From Ardenticatenales bacterium (lineage in GTDB: Bacteria; Chloroflexota; Anaerolineae; Promineifilales; UBA4811), in NCBI GenBank assembly GCA_030593075.1, contig JAUVHW010000005.1:1-39834 (forward strand): DNA of 39,834 nt, given 5' to 3'. Position 1 is the first letter of the stretch, and each line of letters starts with the position of its first letter. The notes below the pieces were generated by a model. That model worked only from the letters and a program-made list of their open reading frames with translations. It had not been told where the DNA came from and did not search any database. Below, in pieces: positions 6,861 to 15,322 of the stretch. The position numbers and the translations under genes were made by a program.

Positions 6861-8438
6861 TCAGCTACCCTCGCCGGGCGTGACCCCCTCTGCGTTTCCG
6901 GCGATGATTCCGTTGAACTCTGGCTCGCGGCATTCGCAAGCTTCGCGGGTCTGGTCTCCCTTTACCAGTGCTCCGTCGTAGGCGGGTCCGTAGCTGACCG
7001 TGGTCCAGCCGTCCATCACAAAGGGTGTGGTCCCGGCCGCGTCGACCCAACGGCCGTTGTAGCGTCGGGCGAGGTGAAGGTGAGCGGCGGTGGTGAAACC
7101 CCCTTCACAGGAAGGGTGTCCGATCTTGTCTCCGGCTTCCAGCCAGGCACCCGTGGGGACCCGGCCATCCGCGGCAATGTGCATATAGAGGACGCTCCAG
7201 CCGGTTCCTTCAAAACCGTCGTCGTCCAGGTCTACTACTACTTCGCCGTTCTCGCTGCGCACCACCCGGCCGGGGCAGACCGCTCGCACCCAGTTGGGCG
7301 TCTTGTCACACCCCCGCGCGTCGCCGGCCGGTACAAAGTCAAGCGCAGCCAGTCCATAGCCGCCCCAACCGCCGTGCGGCCCGCCGGTGAGATACCATAG
7401 TTCTCCTCCCTTCCAGGGGAGCAGCATCTCCGGCTGCGCCAGGTCGGGCGGGACAAGGGGTTCAACGGCGTAGACAAAGGGACTGCCAAAGAACGCCCGA
7501 TAGATGGTCATGAGGCTCCCGTCCCAGGCTGCCTGCGTCTCCCAGCCGGCCCGGGAATTGTAGAGTGCCAGGAAGCTCTGAACCGCGGCCGTGCCGGCGT
7601 TGAGCCCGGCCGCCAGTTGGATCCTTGTGTCGTCGCCCAACTCGACAGTGTGGGGCCAGTAGCTTTCCCACTCATAGTAGCCGCGATTGAGCTCATTGGC
7701 GGTCCAGCTGAGCTGGAGGAACAGTCCGTCCCAGTCGTACTCCACCCTGCCCATTGGATAGTAGAGCGTGTCCTCGGCCGGATCTGGCTCGGTCACCCAG
7801 CCGGATTTGAGCTCCAGCAGAGCCAGTAGAAGGCGGGGGCCAACGCTGTACTGCTGGGCGATCAGTTGGACGATCTCGGGGCCGCTGAGGATGCGCCCCT
7901 CCACATCTTCTGTGTAGCTCGCCAGGTAGCCCCCTGCACCGCTAGCGCACGCCGTTGCGTCAAAATGGGAAAAGGCCGGGCCATACACCAGCTCGCTATC
8001 CGGGATCAGTTTCTCGGCCGGGCCGACCGGAAGCTCGACCGTCGGCAGGAGCAGAATCTGCCCGGACTGGATCATGTCAGAGTCGGCCAGCCCATTGAGC
8101 GCCATCAATGCTTCCACCGTGGTGTCGTACCGGAGCGCGATAGCGCCCAGACTCTCACCATATTGGACCAGGTGACTTTCAGGTTGGGGCTCCGGCTCAG
8201 TTGCGCGGGTGGGGTCTGGTGTCGGGCTGGTGAGCGGCCTGGAGACAGTCTGGGCGGTCGGGGTCGGCCGTGGAGTTGGGGAGGGTTGGAAAGGTACCGC
8301 GCTTGGCTCTCCGGGCCGAGTTCCCGTGTCCGTGCTCGCAGCTCTGGTCGGCGATGGCCTTGCCACCCGCTGGCAACTTGCGAGGTAGGCGACCAGGAGG
8401 GAGAGCAGGACGACAGCGTAGCGCCTAGACCTTGACAT
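6861..8438 (-). CDS. LysM and M23-like peptidase lipoprotein
   Basis: The start at 8438 (525 aa) gives a typical lipoprotein signal: MSRSRR, a hydrophobic run, and a lipobox ending LASC with the lipidated Cys at residue 22. A further in-frame ATG at 8510 would bury this signal. A long Pro/Thr-rich linker (about 25-88) leads to a LysM domain (about 89-132; YGESLGAIALRY...SGQILLLP) that binds peptidoglycan. A middle domain with the ETQAAWDGSLMTIYRAFFG region follows. The C-terminal part resembles M23/LytM peptidases: GPHGGWGGYGLAALDF, VLYMHIA and HLHLARR carry the expected His and Asp ligands. It probably trims or binds the cell wall on the outer face of the membrane. Confidence 0.82.
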   Translation of the reverse strand: MSRSRRYAVVLLSLLVAYLASCQRVARPSPTRAASTDTGTRPGEPSAVPFQPSPTPRPTPTAQTVSRPLTSPTPDPTRATEPEPQPESHLVQYGESLGAIALRYDTTVEALMALNGLADSDMIQSGQILLLPTVELPVGPAEKLIPDSELVYGPAFSHFDATACASGAGGYLASYTEDVEGRILSGPEIVQLIAQQYSVGPRLLLALLELKSGWVTEPDPAEDTLYYPMGRVEYDWDGLFLQLSWTANELNRGYYEWESYWPHTVELGDDTRIQLAAGLNAGTAAVQSFLALYNSRAGWETQAAWDGSLMTIYRAFFGSPFVYAVEPLVPPDLAQPEMLLPWKGGELWYLTGGPHGGWGGYGLAALDFVPAGDARGCDKTPNWVRAVCPGRVVRSENGEVVVDLDDDGFEGTGWSVLYMHIAADGRVPTGAWLEAGDKIGHPSCEGGFTTAAHLHLARRYNGRWVDAAGTTPFVMDGWTTVSYGPAYDGALVKGDQTREACECREPEFNGIIAGNAEGVTPGEGS

Positions 8439-8631
8439 CCTCAGTGGCGCCGCCAATGCAAAGGAGCTGCGGCTCTCGTAGGGGGCCGCTCGTGGGTCTG
8501 ACCGCCGCATGTGTGGCAGAGAACCCGGACCGGAACTGGTGTCTCGTGATCCCGCAGACGATGGTGTTCCTGCTCAAGCTGCATGCAACCTGGGTCCTGG
8601 GCAGCCACCGAGTAGGCTGCTGGCGGTTCGA

Positions 8632-10038
8632 CTACTCGGGCTTGGAAGCGGCGCCCCGGTAGCTGGTAACCAGGATGGCAAAGACGGTGCAGTGGGTAGC
8701 GTCCAACATCCTGCTCGCCAGCCGGTTGTCCAGTTTCTCGATCTCGGTCGCCGTGGTGATCACCGTGGGCAGTTGCGCGTTGTACCGATAGTCAAAAATC
8801 TGGTTGAGTTTCTCGCGTGCCCAGCTGGTTGCGCTCTCGATGCCCAGGTCGTCCAGGATCAGATACCGTGCGGCACGGATCTCCTTGAACCGCTTGCTGT
8901 AGCTGGTGCTGCTGCTGGGGTCAAAGGTGGCGCGCAGATCGTCCAGCAGGTCGGGCACGCTGATAAAGAGAACCGGGTACCCCTGCTGGCGCCAATGATT
9001 CGCGATGGCTGCGGCGAGGTGGGTCTTGCCGCAGCCATAGGCGCCAGTGAACGCTAGCCAGCCCTCCGGTGCCTCTGCGTAGCTCCTGGCTGCCTCGATA
9101 GCGCGCTGCAGGTTCTTCTGGTCGTTGCGGGGCAGATCACGCTGCCGGAGGTCGAAGGATGCGAAGGTCTGGCCCCAATGAAGGCCCAGACTGGAAAGGT
9201 CTGACTGGTCGTCGTGCACGCCAGAGAGCCGAAAGTCTGGCGCCAGGATGGTGACGATCTGCACCAGGCCCGGGTCAACTAGGCGGGAACGCACCCGCAG
9301 CTCTATCTCCTCCAGTTCATGGTTGGTGGTGATGATGGTTGGCAGGCGGGCGTTGTACCGGTGATTGAGAATCTGAAAGAGCTTCTCCTGGGCCCAGGGT
9401 GTGCCGCTCTCGGTGCCAAAGTCATCCATTATCAGCAGCGGCACAGACTTGATCTGCTCCAGGCGTTCGTGAAAGCCGACTGGCGAATCGGGCGCAAAGG
9501 TGGCTCGCAAAAAGTCGAGCAAATCAGGCACGGTGACAAAGATGACCGGCCTGCCGCGGGCTATCTGGAGATTGGCGCTGGCGGCTGCCAGGTGAGTCTT
9601 CCCGCTGCCATAGCCGCCCCGCAGCAAGAGCCAACCCTCTGGCTTCTTTGCGAACTCCAGGCAGCGCTCGTACGCCGCCCTCAGGTTGCGCCGCTTTTCG
9701 TCCGGTAGTCCCGCGGGGTCCGGACGGAAGTTCTCAAAGGTCTTGCTCTCCAGGAAACCCAACTGGCTGATGGCCCGCAAGCTCGCCGAGCGGCGCTCCT
9801 CAATCCTGTGCCGTTGGCAGTCGCAAGGGACGGCCTTGCCGAACTGAGGGTCAGCCGGCGGTACGTCCGGGGTGACAAACCCCATCCCGTTGCAGATGGA
9901 ACAGGGGGCCTCGTCACTCTCTCCCCGCTCCGCCGCCACTGCCGTACGCCATTCGCTCTCAGTGCTGGATGATGTCTCCATACTTGCCTTCGATGTATCG
10001 GCGGCGACTTCTTTCAGAATCTCCTCCAGCTGCTGCAT
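8632..10038 (-). CDS. Tandem-duplicated DnaC/IstB-like AAA+ ATPase with zinc knuckle (putative helicase loader)
   Basis: 468 residues containing two complete DnaC-type ATPase modules. N-terminal Cys46, Cys49, Cys72 and Cys74 (CSICNG...CDC) form a zinc site like that of DnaC/DnaI-type loaders. Module 1 has Walker A GGYGSGKTH (141-149), Walker B LLIMDD (201-206) and sensor ITTN (236-239). Module 2 has GAYGCGKTH (332-340), LILDD (393-397) and ITTA (427-430), losing the sensor Asn. By eye the two modules share about half of their residues over 130 positions. A normal loader has one module and about 250-330 residues. The ATG at 10038 has AAGGA seven bases upstream and lies 80 nt inside the DnaD-like gene, so translation is probably coupled. 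Likely role: loading DnaB, encoded upstream in the same operon. Confidence 0.85.
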   Translation of the reverse strand: MQQLEEILKEVAADTSKASMETSSSTESEWRTAVAAERGESDEAPCSICNGMGFVTPDVPPADPQFGKAVPCDCQRHRIEERRSASLRAISQLGFLESKTFENFRPDPAGLPDEKRRNLRAAYERCLEFAKKPEGWLLLRGGYGSGKTHLAAASANLQIARGRPVIFVTVPDLLDFLRATFAPDSPVGFHERLEQIKSVPLLIMDDFGTESGTPWAQEKLFQILNHRYNARLPTIITTNHELEEIELRVRSRLVDPGLVQIVTILAPDFRLSGVHDDQSDLSSLGLHWGQTFASFDLRQRDLPRNDQKNLQRAIEAARSYAEAPEGWLAFTGAYGCGKTHLAAAIANHWRQQGYPVLFISVPDLLDDLRATFDPSSSTSYSKRFKEIRAARYLILDDLGIESATSWAREKLNQIFDYRYNAQLPTVITTATEIEKLDNRLASRMLDATHCTVFAILVTSYRGAASKPE

Positions 10039-10720
10039 CGTGCTTTCCTTCTACCTTCCAGCGTTCCAGGATGCGGGAGATGTATGCCCACTTGCGGGCG
10101 TTGTTGTTGACTGCGATCTCTATTGCTTCCTCTATCCACTCGGCCGCGTAACAGTCCTCTGCGTCACGCAGCTGCTCGGCAATCATGGGGGTCAGGGGTC
10201 CGATGTTCTGTTCGTACAGCACAAAGACATTGGGCCGCTCGACAATCAGGCTGACCGGCTCGGCCGGATCGCCCGAGGGCCGCCACTCACCGCGAGTGAT
10301 TCCCTCCACGGCCGCCCGGCCGCGCTCGGTGTTCATAAAGTAGAGGTCTTCCATACCGGCCGCGCTCTCCACCAAGACGTGCAGCAACGTCCCTCGTGCC
10401 ACGGCGCGCTCCAATGCATCATCGAGCGCAGCCGCGGCCGCGCGCGCTGGTTTCTTGCCCCGCCCGCCGGCGCTTCCGGACCCCGCCATCGGCGTGGGCG
10501 CTGTGAGCAGCAGGCTTTGCATAAGGATGTCGTCGTCCAGGAAATCCTTGCGGACCAGGTAGCGCACTGGCCCTTCTTTGTGATGCAGGGCCCAAAAGCA
10601 ATACAGTGTCACCTTGAGCTCTGCCAGGTCGTCGATGACCGGCAGTAGCTCACTGAAAAACAGCGCTGGCAGAGCGAGGGTATTGAGCCGGCCGGCAGGA
10701 AACCCGCTGAACCCCTTCAT
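9959..10720 (-). CDS. DnaD-domain primosome protein
   Basis: A 253-residue protein. Residues 165-228 fit the DnaD C-terminal domain (DnaB_2 family): VLYEQNIGPLTPMIAEQL and WIEEAIEIAVNNNARKWAYISRILERW match the conserved helix and the YIxxIL.xW motif that binds DNA and helicase-loader partners. The N-terminal 70 residues look like a degenerate winged helix; an Ala/Gly/Lys-rich linker joins the two. In Firmicutes DnaD works with DnaB and DnaI in replication restart and initiation. It starts two bases after the dnaB stop and overlaps the tandem ATPase gene by 80 nt, giving the order helicase, DnaD-like, loader. Confidence 0.82.
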   Translation of the reverse strand: MKGFSGFPAGRLNTLALPALFFSELLPVIDDLAELKVTLYCFWALHHKEGPVRYLVRKDFLDDDILMQSLLLTAPTPMAGSGSAGGRGKKPARAAAAALDDALERAVARGTLLHVLVESAAGMEDLYFMNTERGRAAVEGITRGEWRPSGDPAEPVSLIVERPNVFVLYEQNIGPLTPMIAEQLRDAEDCYAAEWIEEAIEIAVNNNARKWAYISRILERWKVEGKHDAAAGGDSERSRRRYIEGKYGDIIQH

Positions 10721-10722
10721 AG

Positions 10723-12087
10723 CTAGGGCTCGATTCGCCGCTGCTCCAGATCGCGGAACTGCGCCAGCTGCGTATGGAAAAAGAGTTCGACCTTTCCCGT
10801 CGGGCCATTGCGGTGCTTGGAAACCGCAATCTCTGCAATGTTCGGCTTTTCAGACTCCTCCTTGGTATAGTACTCGTCCCTGTAGATGAACATCACGATG
10901 TCCGAGTCTTGCTCGATGCTGCCGCTCTCTCTCAGGTCCGAGAGCATTGGTCGCTTGTCCTGGCGCTGTTCGACGGCACGAGAGAGCTGGGCGGCCGCCA
11001 GGACCGGCACGTTCAGCTCGCGCGCCAGCCCTTTGAGCTGGCGTGAGATGTAGCTGATCTCCTGTACCCGGTTCTCGCTCCGATAGTCGCCGCTCATTAG
11101 CTGCAGGTAGTCCACCAATATCAGATCCAGACCATACTCGGCGTACAGGCGTCGGCACTTGGTGCGCAGCTGCAGCGGAGTGATGGAGGGGGTGTCATCG
11201 ATAAAGATGAGAGTGTCTGCCAGCCTTCCGGTGGCTTCGGTGAAGAGGGGCCATTCATCGTCCCGCAGAGCGCCACGGCGCAATCGATGAGAATCGATTC
11301 CGGTCTCGGCCGCCACCAGCCGCCCAACCAGCTGCTCGGCGCTCATCTCCAGGCTAAAGACGGCTACCCGTTTGCGGTGCTGGCGCGCTGCGTGGAGGGC
11401 GACACCCAACAGAAAGCCGGTCTTTCCCATCCCCGGTCTGCCGGCGATGATGAGCAGATCTGAGCGCTGCATCCCCCCCAGGATCTTGCCCAATTGCCGG
11501 AATCCCGTGGGTATCCCCAGTAGAACGTCGTCCCGTTCTGACAACTTGTGGACCCGGTCATAGTACTCGGTGACGACCTCCTTGATCGGCTGGATATCCC
11601 TTGTCAGTCGCTGTTCCGATACACCGAAAAGCGCCTGCTCGGCCTTGTCCAGCACGATCTCAATGTTCTCCGCCTCGTCGTATGCCAGCTGGGCAACCTG
11701 GCTGGCTGCACCCAGGAGGCGCCGGCGGAGCCCGGCCTGCTCCACCATGCGGCCGTACGCCTCAGCGTGAATGGCGCTGGGGACGGCATCCATGAGCTGG
11801 CTGACGTAGATCGGCCCACCGATCTCCTGCAAGCGCCCCTGATGTTCTAGCTCGCTGGTAACTGTCAAAAAGTCGATCGGTTCGTTGCGCTCCTGGACAG
11901 CCAGGATGGCTTCCCACACCCATCTGTTCTTCACCAGGTAAAAGTCTTTGCCTCGGAGAAAGGGAGCGAGGTCGATTAGTGCATCTGGGTTGATCAGGAC
12001 GGAACCCAAAACCGCCTCTTCGGCCTCGACGTTGCTTGGGGCCGTCTTTTCCGGGGCGGAGAGAGTAGTGGGACTCGAAACATCCAT
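10723..12087 (-). CDS. dnaB: Replicative DNA helicase DnaB
   Basis: 454 residues with normal DnaB architecture: N-terminal helical domain (20-120), linker, then the RecA-like C-terminal domain with Walker A GRPGMGKT (216-223), catalytic Glu in SLEMS (247), Walker B LILVDYLQLM (322-331) and the AAQLSR loop. No intein is inserted. It unwinds the fork as a hexamer on the lagging strand. Start 12087 is preferred to the in-frame ATG at 12111 because a GAGG Shine-Dalgarno lies 10 nt upstream of it. It heads the operon with the DnaD-like protein and the double-ATPase loader. The 219-nt gap upstream contains a TTGCTG/CAGCAA hairpin (near 12237-12252) and two copies of GTTGCTTGTG (12186, 12258). Confidence 0.97.
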   Translation of the reverse strand: MDVSSPTTLSAPEKTAPSNVEAEEAVLGSVLINPDALIDLAPFLRGKDFYLVKNRWVWEAILAVQERNEPIDFLTVTSELEHQGRLQEIGGPIYVSQLMDAVPSAIHAEAYGRMVEQAGLRRRLLGAASQVAQLAYDEAENIEIVLDKAEQALFGVSEQRLTRDIQPIKEVVTEYYDRVHKLSERDDVLLGIPTGFRQLGKILGGMQRSDLLIIAGRPGMGKTGFLLGVALHAARQHRKRVAVFSLEMSAEQLVGRLVAAETGIDSHRLRRGALRDDEWPLFTEATGRLADTLIFIDDTPSITPLQLRTKCRRLYAEYGLDLILVDYLQLMSGDYRSENRVQEISYISRQLKGLARELNVPVLAAAQLSRAVEQRQDKRPMLSDLRESGSIEQDSDIVMFIYRDEYYTKEESEKPNIAEIAVSKHRNGPTGKVELFFHTQLAQFRDLEQRRIEP

Positions 12088-12306
12088 GTTTATCTGCCTC
12101 AGCAAATGCAATGAATGGCCGTGTGGCCTGACCAGACGGCGTTAGGCCGCGCGGTCCGCCGCACGGGGTCTGGCAGGCGCTATCGGTTGCTTGTGTCGAG
12201 ACGGGTGCTGGAAATCGCCCAGCGGTAGCGCTATTGCTGCCTGCAGCAAGGCTTCGCGTTGCTTGTGCCCAGGGTGGCCATCAACCTCGATTGCGGCCCC
12301 TGGGGG

Positions 12307-12798
12307 TCAGTCGTCCGTGTCCAGCGCGTCCAGGTAGTCGCTGAACACATCCAGCTTCTCATCGGGGACCTCAGGACCCTCCACCGAGAGAATCTCCTCG
12401 TCGGGAAGCACCCCCGCTTCCTCCATCACCTTCTCATCCACAAAAACCGGCACACTGACGCGAACCGCCAGCGCCATCGCATCTGAAGGTCGTGCGTCTA
12501 TCTCCAGGAGCTTGCCATTCTGGTCAATGAACACCGTGGCGGTAAAGTAATCATCCTTGAGTGAGTTCACCAGCACGTGCGAGACGGTGCCACCGAGCTC
12601 CGTTATCACTTTCTTGAGGAGGTCGTGCGTGAGCGGCCGGGCAGTCTCAACCTGCTGCAGCTCCACGACTATGGCGTCCGTCTCAAACGGGCCGATCCAG
12701 ATCGGCAGCCGGCGGTCGCTGTCGATTTCCTTGAGCAGGACGACACGATGGGGTGACATCAGGCTCACTCGGATGCTGTCGATGACGACTTCTATCAT
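12307..12798 (-). CDS. Bifunctional nuclease (DUF151/BFN) domain protein
   Basis: 163 residues from MIEVVIDSIRVSLMSP, matching the BFN/DUF151 family: LLKEIDSDRRLPIWIGPFETDAI and the ARPSDAMALAVR signature are both present, with an acidic C-terminal tail. Some BFN proteins have RNase/DNase activity; for bacterial members the role is poorly known. An upstream in-frame ATG at 12843 is rejected because it lies upstream of the predicted transcription start (promoter 12834-12862). GGGAG precedes the chosen ATG. It is followed by a 219-nt gap before dnaB and is probably a separate unit. Confidence 0.9.
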   Translation of the reverse strand: MIEVVIDSIRVSLMSPHRVVLLKEIDSDRRLPIWIGPFETDAIVVELQQVETARPLTHDLLKKVITELGGTVSHVLVNSLKDDYFTATVFIDQNGKLLEIDARPSDAMALAVRVSVPVFVDEKVMEEAGVLPDEEILSVEGPEVPDEKLDVFSDYLDALDTDD

Positions 12799-12833
12799 AG
12801 CTCCCGTTGCTCGCACTCCCAGTTGGCGCAGGG

Positions 12834-12862
12834 ATTTTATCACGGAGCGGGGAGAAAGCCAA
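12834..12862 (-). promoter_or_regulatory. Predicted promoter of the BFN-domain gene
   Basis: Minus strand TTGGCT (12857-12862), 17-nt spacer, TAAAAT (12834-12839). The start codon at 12798 is about 30 nt after the expected transcription start. Confidence 0.55.
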
Positions 12863-12886
12863 ATGCGCCCCTGCTCTGGAAGCAGC

Positions 12887-12912
12887 GAGGGCGGCCCACT
12901 CCGGCCGCCCTC
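12887..12912 (-). terminator. Strong GC hairpin after kbl
   Basis: GAGGGCGGCC (12887-12896) and GGCCGCCCTC (12903-12912) form a perfect 10-bp stem with a 6-nt loop, 35 nt downstream of the kbl stop codon. No T-run follows, so termination may not be classical intrinsic. Confidence 0.6.
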
Positions 12913-12946
12913 AGAGGCAACCTCTCAGCTGCGTTTCAGATGAGGT

Positions 12947-14146
12947 TCAGGGGATGACACCCAGTTCCCGGCCGACCTTGGCAAAGACCTCCAGCCCTTT
13001 GTCGAGGTCCTCTTGGGTGTGGGCGGCCGTGTTCATCACCCTGATGCGGGCCGTACCCCGCGGAACGGTGGGGAAGCCGAGGGCCATGGCAAACACACCT
13101 TCCTCAAAGAGACGGCGGGAGAACTCCTTGGCCTTGGCGACCTCGCCGATGATGATCGGCACGATTGGCGTCTCGGTTCGGCCGGTATCAAAGCCCAGCT
13201 TTTCCATTTCCGATTTCAAGTAGGTGGTGTTCTCCCACAACCGGTCCACCAGTTCTTCTGACCGCTCCAGCAGCTCAACCGCTGCCAGACATGCGGCGGT
13301 ATCGCCCGGAGTGAGAGCGCTGGAGAAGAGATTCGGCCGGGCTCTCTGCCGGATGTACTCAACGATAACCTGCTTGCCGGCGATGACCCCTCCCATAACG
13401 CCAAATGCCTTGGAGAGAGTGCCGATCTCGACGTCGAATTGGCCGTGCAGCCCAAAGTGGGCCACAATTCCTTTCCCGTTTCCCAGCACCCCTTCGCCGT
13501 GGGCGTCATCCACCATGGTGAGCACGCCGTGCCTTGCCGACACCTCGTAGAGCTTGTCGAGCGGCGCAACGTCACCGTCCATGCTGAACACGCCGTCCGT
13601 TACCATGAGTCCGCGCCGGTACTTGGGCAGATGCTCCTTGATGACTGCTTCCAGACTGTCCGGGTCACGGTGCTCAAAGACAATGATCTTGGCCCCAGAA
13701 AGCCGCGCCCCGTCGATGATGCTGGCGTGGTTCAGCCGGTCCGAGAAGATGACGTCCTGCTCGCCGGCTGCCTTATTGCGGCCGACGAGAGCCGGAATAG
13801 CGGCCTGGTTGGCGCAAAAGCCGGACTGGACCAACAAGGAAGCCTCCACACCCTTGAACTCGGCCATCCGGCGCTCGAACTCTGTGTGCAGAGCTTGGGT
13901 CCCAGCGATGGTCCGCACCGCGGCCGGGCCGACACCCCATTTGTCAATGGCTTCCTGCGCCCTTTTCTTTAGTAACGGGTGATTGGCCAACCCCAGGTAG
14001 TTGTTGGTGCAGAAATTGAGCACTCGCTGTCCGTCCACCACCATCCAACCGTCGGCCGGGGAGTTCATGGTGCGGATGTTGATGTATGATTCTGTGTCGC
14101 GCAGCCGTCTGAGTTCGTCGCGGAAAAAGTCGAGCTTGTCAGTCAT
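12947..14146 (-). CDS. kbl: Glycine C-acetyltransferase (2-amino-3-ketobutyrate CoA ligase)
   Basis: A 399-residue alpha-oxoamine synthase of fold-type I. The PLP lysine is K246 in GTLSKAFGVMGG, preceded by MVDDAHGEG (211-219) and the RTIAGTQALHTEFE segment typical of Kbl rather than BioF or HemA. It converts 2-amino-3-oxobutyrate and CoA to glycine and acetyl-CoA. It lies 18 nt downstream of the threonine dehydrogenase gene, with AGGAG before its ATG, so the two form the threonine-to-glycine operon. The pairing fixes the assignment within this otherwise similar enzyme family. Confidence 0.95.
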   Translation of the reverse strand: MTDKLDFFRDELRRLRDTESYINIRTMNSPADGWMVVDGQRVLNFCTNNYLGLANHPLLKKRAQEAIDKWGVGPAAVRTIAGTQALHTEFERRMAEFKGVEASLLVQSGFCANQAAIPALVGRNKAAGEQDVIFSDRLNHASIIDGARLSGAKIIVFEHRDPDSLEAVIKEHLPKYRRGLMVTDGVFSMDGDVAPLDKLYEVSARHGVLTMVDDAHGEGVLGNGKGIVAHFGLHGQFDVEIGTLSKAFGVMGGVIAGKQVIVEYIRQRARPNLFSSALTPGDTAACLAAVELLERSEELVDRLWENTTYLKSEMEKLGFDTGRTETPIVPIIIGEVAKAKEFSRRLFEEGVFAMALGFPTVPRGTARIRVMNTAAHTQEDLDKGLEVFAKVGRELGVIP

Positions 14147-14164
14147 TGTTGGCTCCTGTTGGGA

Positions 14165-15148
14165 TCATGGGTACAGTCTTCCCTCGGCGTGGCGCGCGGT
14201 GAGCCTCTCCAACATGTCGCCGGTCATCGCCGCCAGATCATAGTCCGGCTGCCAGCCCCAGTCGTTGAGGGCGGCGCTGTCGTCGATGGAACGAGGCCAC
14301 GAATCCGCAATCGCCTGCCTAGAGTCGGGTTTGTATGTCACCGTGAAATCCGGGATGTGTTTCTTGATCTCGGCCGCCAACTCGCCGGCCGAGAAGCTCA
14401 TCGCCGTCAGGTTATAGTTGGAGTAGTGCCGCAGAAGCGCGAAATCGGCCTCCATGAGATCTGTCGCCGCCTTGATGGCATCCGGCATGTAAATCATTGG
14501 CAGCACCGTGCTCTCCCCGACAAAGCAGGTGTAGCGCCGATTTGCTATGGCCTCGTAGTAGATGGCTACCGCATAGTCAGTGGTCCCGCCGCCGGGCAAG
14601 GTCTCGCTGCTGATTATCCCTGGGTAGCGGATGCCGCGCACGTCCATTCCGAATCGTTGCACGTAATAGTCGCACAGTGCCTCGCCAGCAACCTTGGTGA
14701 CTCCATACATTGTGGCGGGGCTCAGAATCGTCTCCTGCGGTGTGTTGTCTCGCGGCGTCTCGCGGCCGAAAACGGCAATCGAACTGGGACAGAAGATGCC
14801 CGGCAGTCCTCGTTCACGAGCGATCTCGAGGATGTTGTAGAGACCATTGACGTTGACGCGCCAGCAGAGCTGGGGCTTTTGCTCCCCTACGGCCGAGAGG
14901 ATTGCCGCCAGATGGTAGATAGTATCGATCTGGTAGCTGTCGACTACTGCTTCGACCGTTTCCTTCTGCGTTACGTCGATGAACTCAAATGGACCCGAGT
15001 CGCGCAGAGTGGGGCTGGGAGCAGTCTTGTGACCGGCCGCCACCACGTTCTGATTCCCGTACCGGTTGCGAAGAGCCATTGTCAGTTCGGAACCAATTTG
15101 GCCCGCAGCTCCGGTCACCAGAATCTTGGGCATTCGCTTCCGCGTCAT
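14165..15148 (-). CDS. tdh: L-threonine 3-dehydrogenase, short-chain (SDR) type
   Basis: 327 residues with an extended-SDR fold: NAD-binding GAAGQIG (13-19), IYHLAAILSA, the Ser/Thr-Tyr-Lys catalytic set (CPSSIAVFG and MYGVTKVAGE) and the RYPGIIS strand seen in UDP-epimerase-like threonine dehydrogenases. It oxidises L-threonine to 2-amino-3-oxobutyrate with NAD. This is the epimerase-like type, not the zinc alcohol-dehydrogenase type found in E. coli. Start could be 15148 or 15133 (MPKILVTG); neither has a strong Shine-Dalgarno. A much longer frame reaching 15814 is an artefact overlapping the divergent gene. First gene of the operon with kbl. Confidence 0.92.
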   Translation of the reverse strand: MTRKRMPKILVTGAAGQIGSELTMALRNRYGNQNVVAAGHKTAPSPTLRDSGPFEFIDVTQKETVEAVVDSYQIDTIYHLAAILSAVGEQKPQLCWRVNVNGLYNILEIARERGLPGIFCPSSIAVFGRETPRDNTPQETILSPATMYGVTKVAGEALCDYYVQRFGMDVRGIRYPGIISSETLPGGGTTDYAVAIYYEAIANRRYTCFVGESTVLPMIYMPDAIKAATDLMEADFALLRHYSNYNLTAMSFSAGELAAEIKKHIPDFTVTYKPDSRQAIADSWPRSIDDSAALNDWGWQPDYDLAAMTGDMLERLTARHAEGRLYP

Positions 15149-15249
15149 TCTCAAAGTATCCTCACACAGACAGGGAGCAGCCAACGCAACCATACTAGCA
15201 CACCGGCCGCTGGGCCAGTAGTGACGAAAGTAACGGCCAGCCGGTTGCA

Positions 15250-15279
15250 TTGGGCAGCGCGGTCTGCTCGTGCTACAAT
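15250..15279 (+). promoter_or_regulatory. Predicted promoter of the ADP-forming acetyl-CoA synthetase
   Basis: TTGGGC (15250-15255), 18-nt spacer, TACAAT (15274-15279), in the 174-nt divergent region between tdh and the synthetase gene. Confidence 0.5.
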
Positions 15280-15322
15280 CGCGCGGCCCGTTGTCTGCTA
15301 CCAGGTTTTCGAGGACTCTGAG

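Noticed and set aside
14159-15322. Long N-terminal extension of the acetyl-CoA synthetase frame
   Set aside because: It overlaps tdh on the opposite strand, is unlike the family, and a good start and ribosome binding site exist at 15323.
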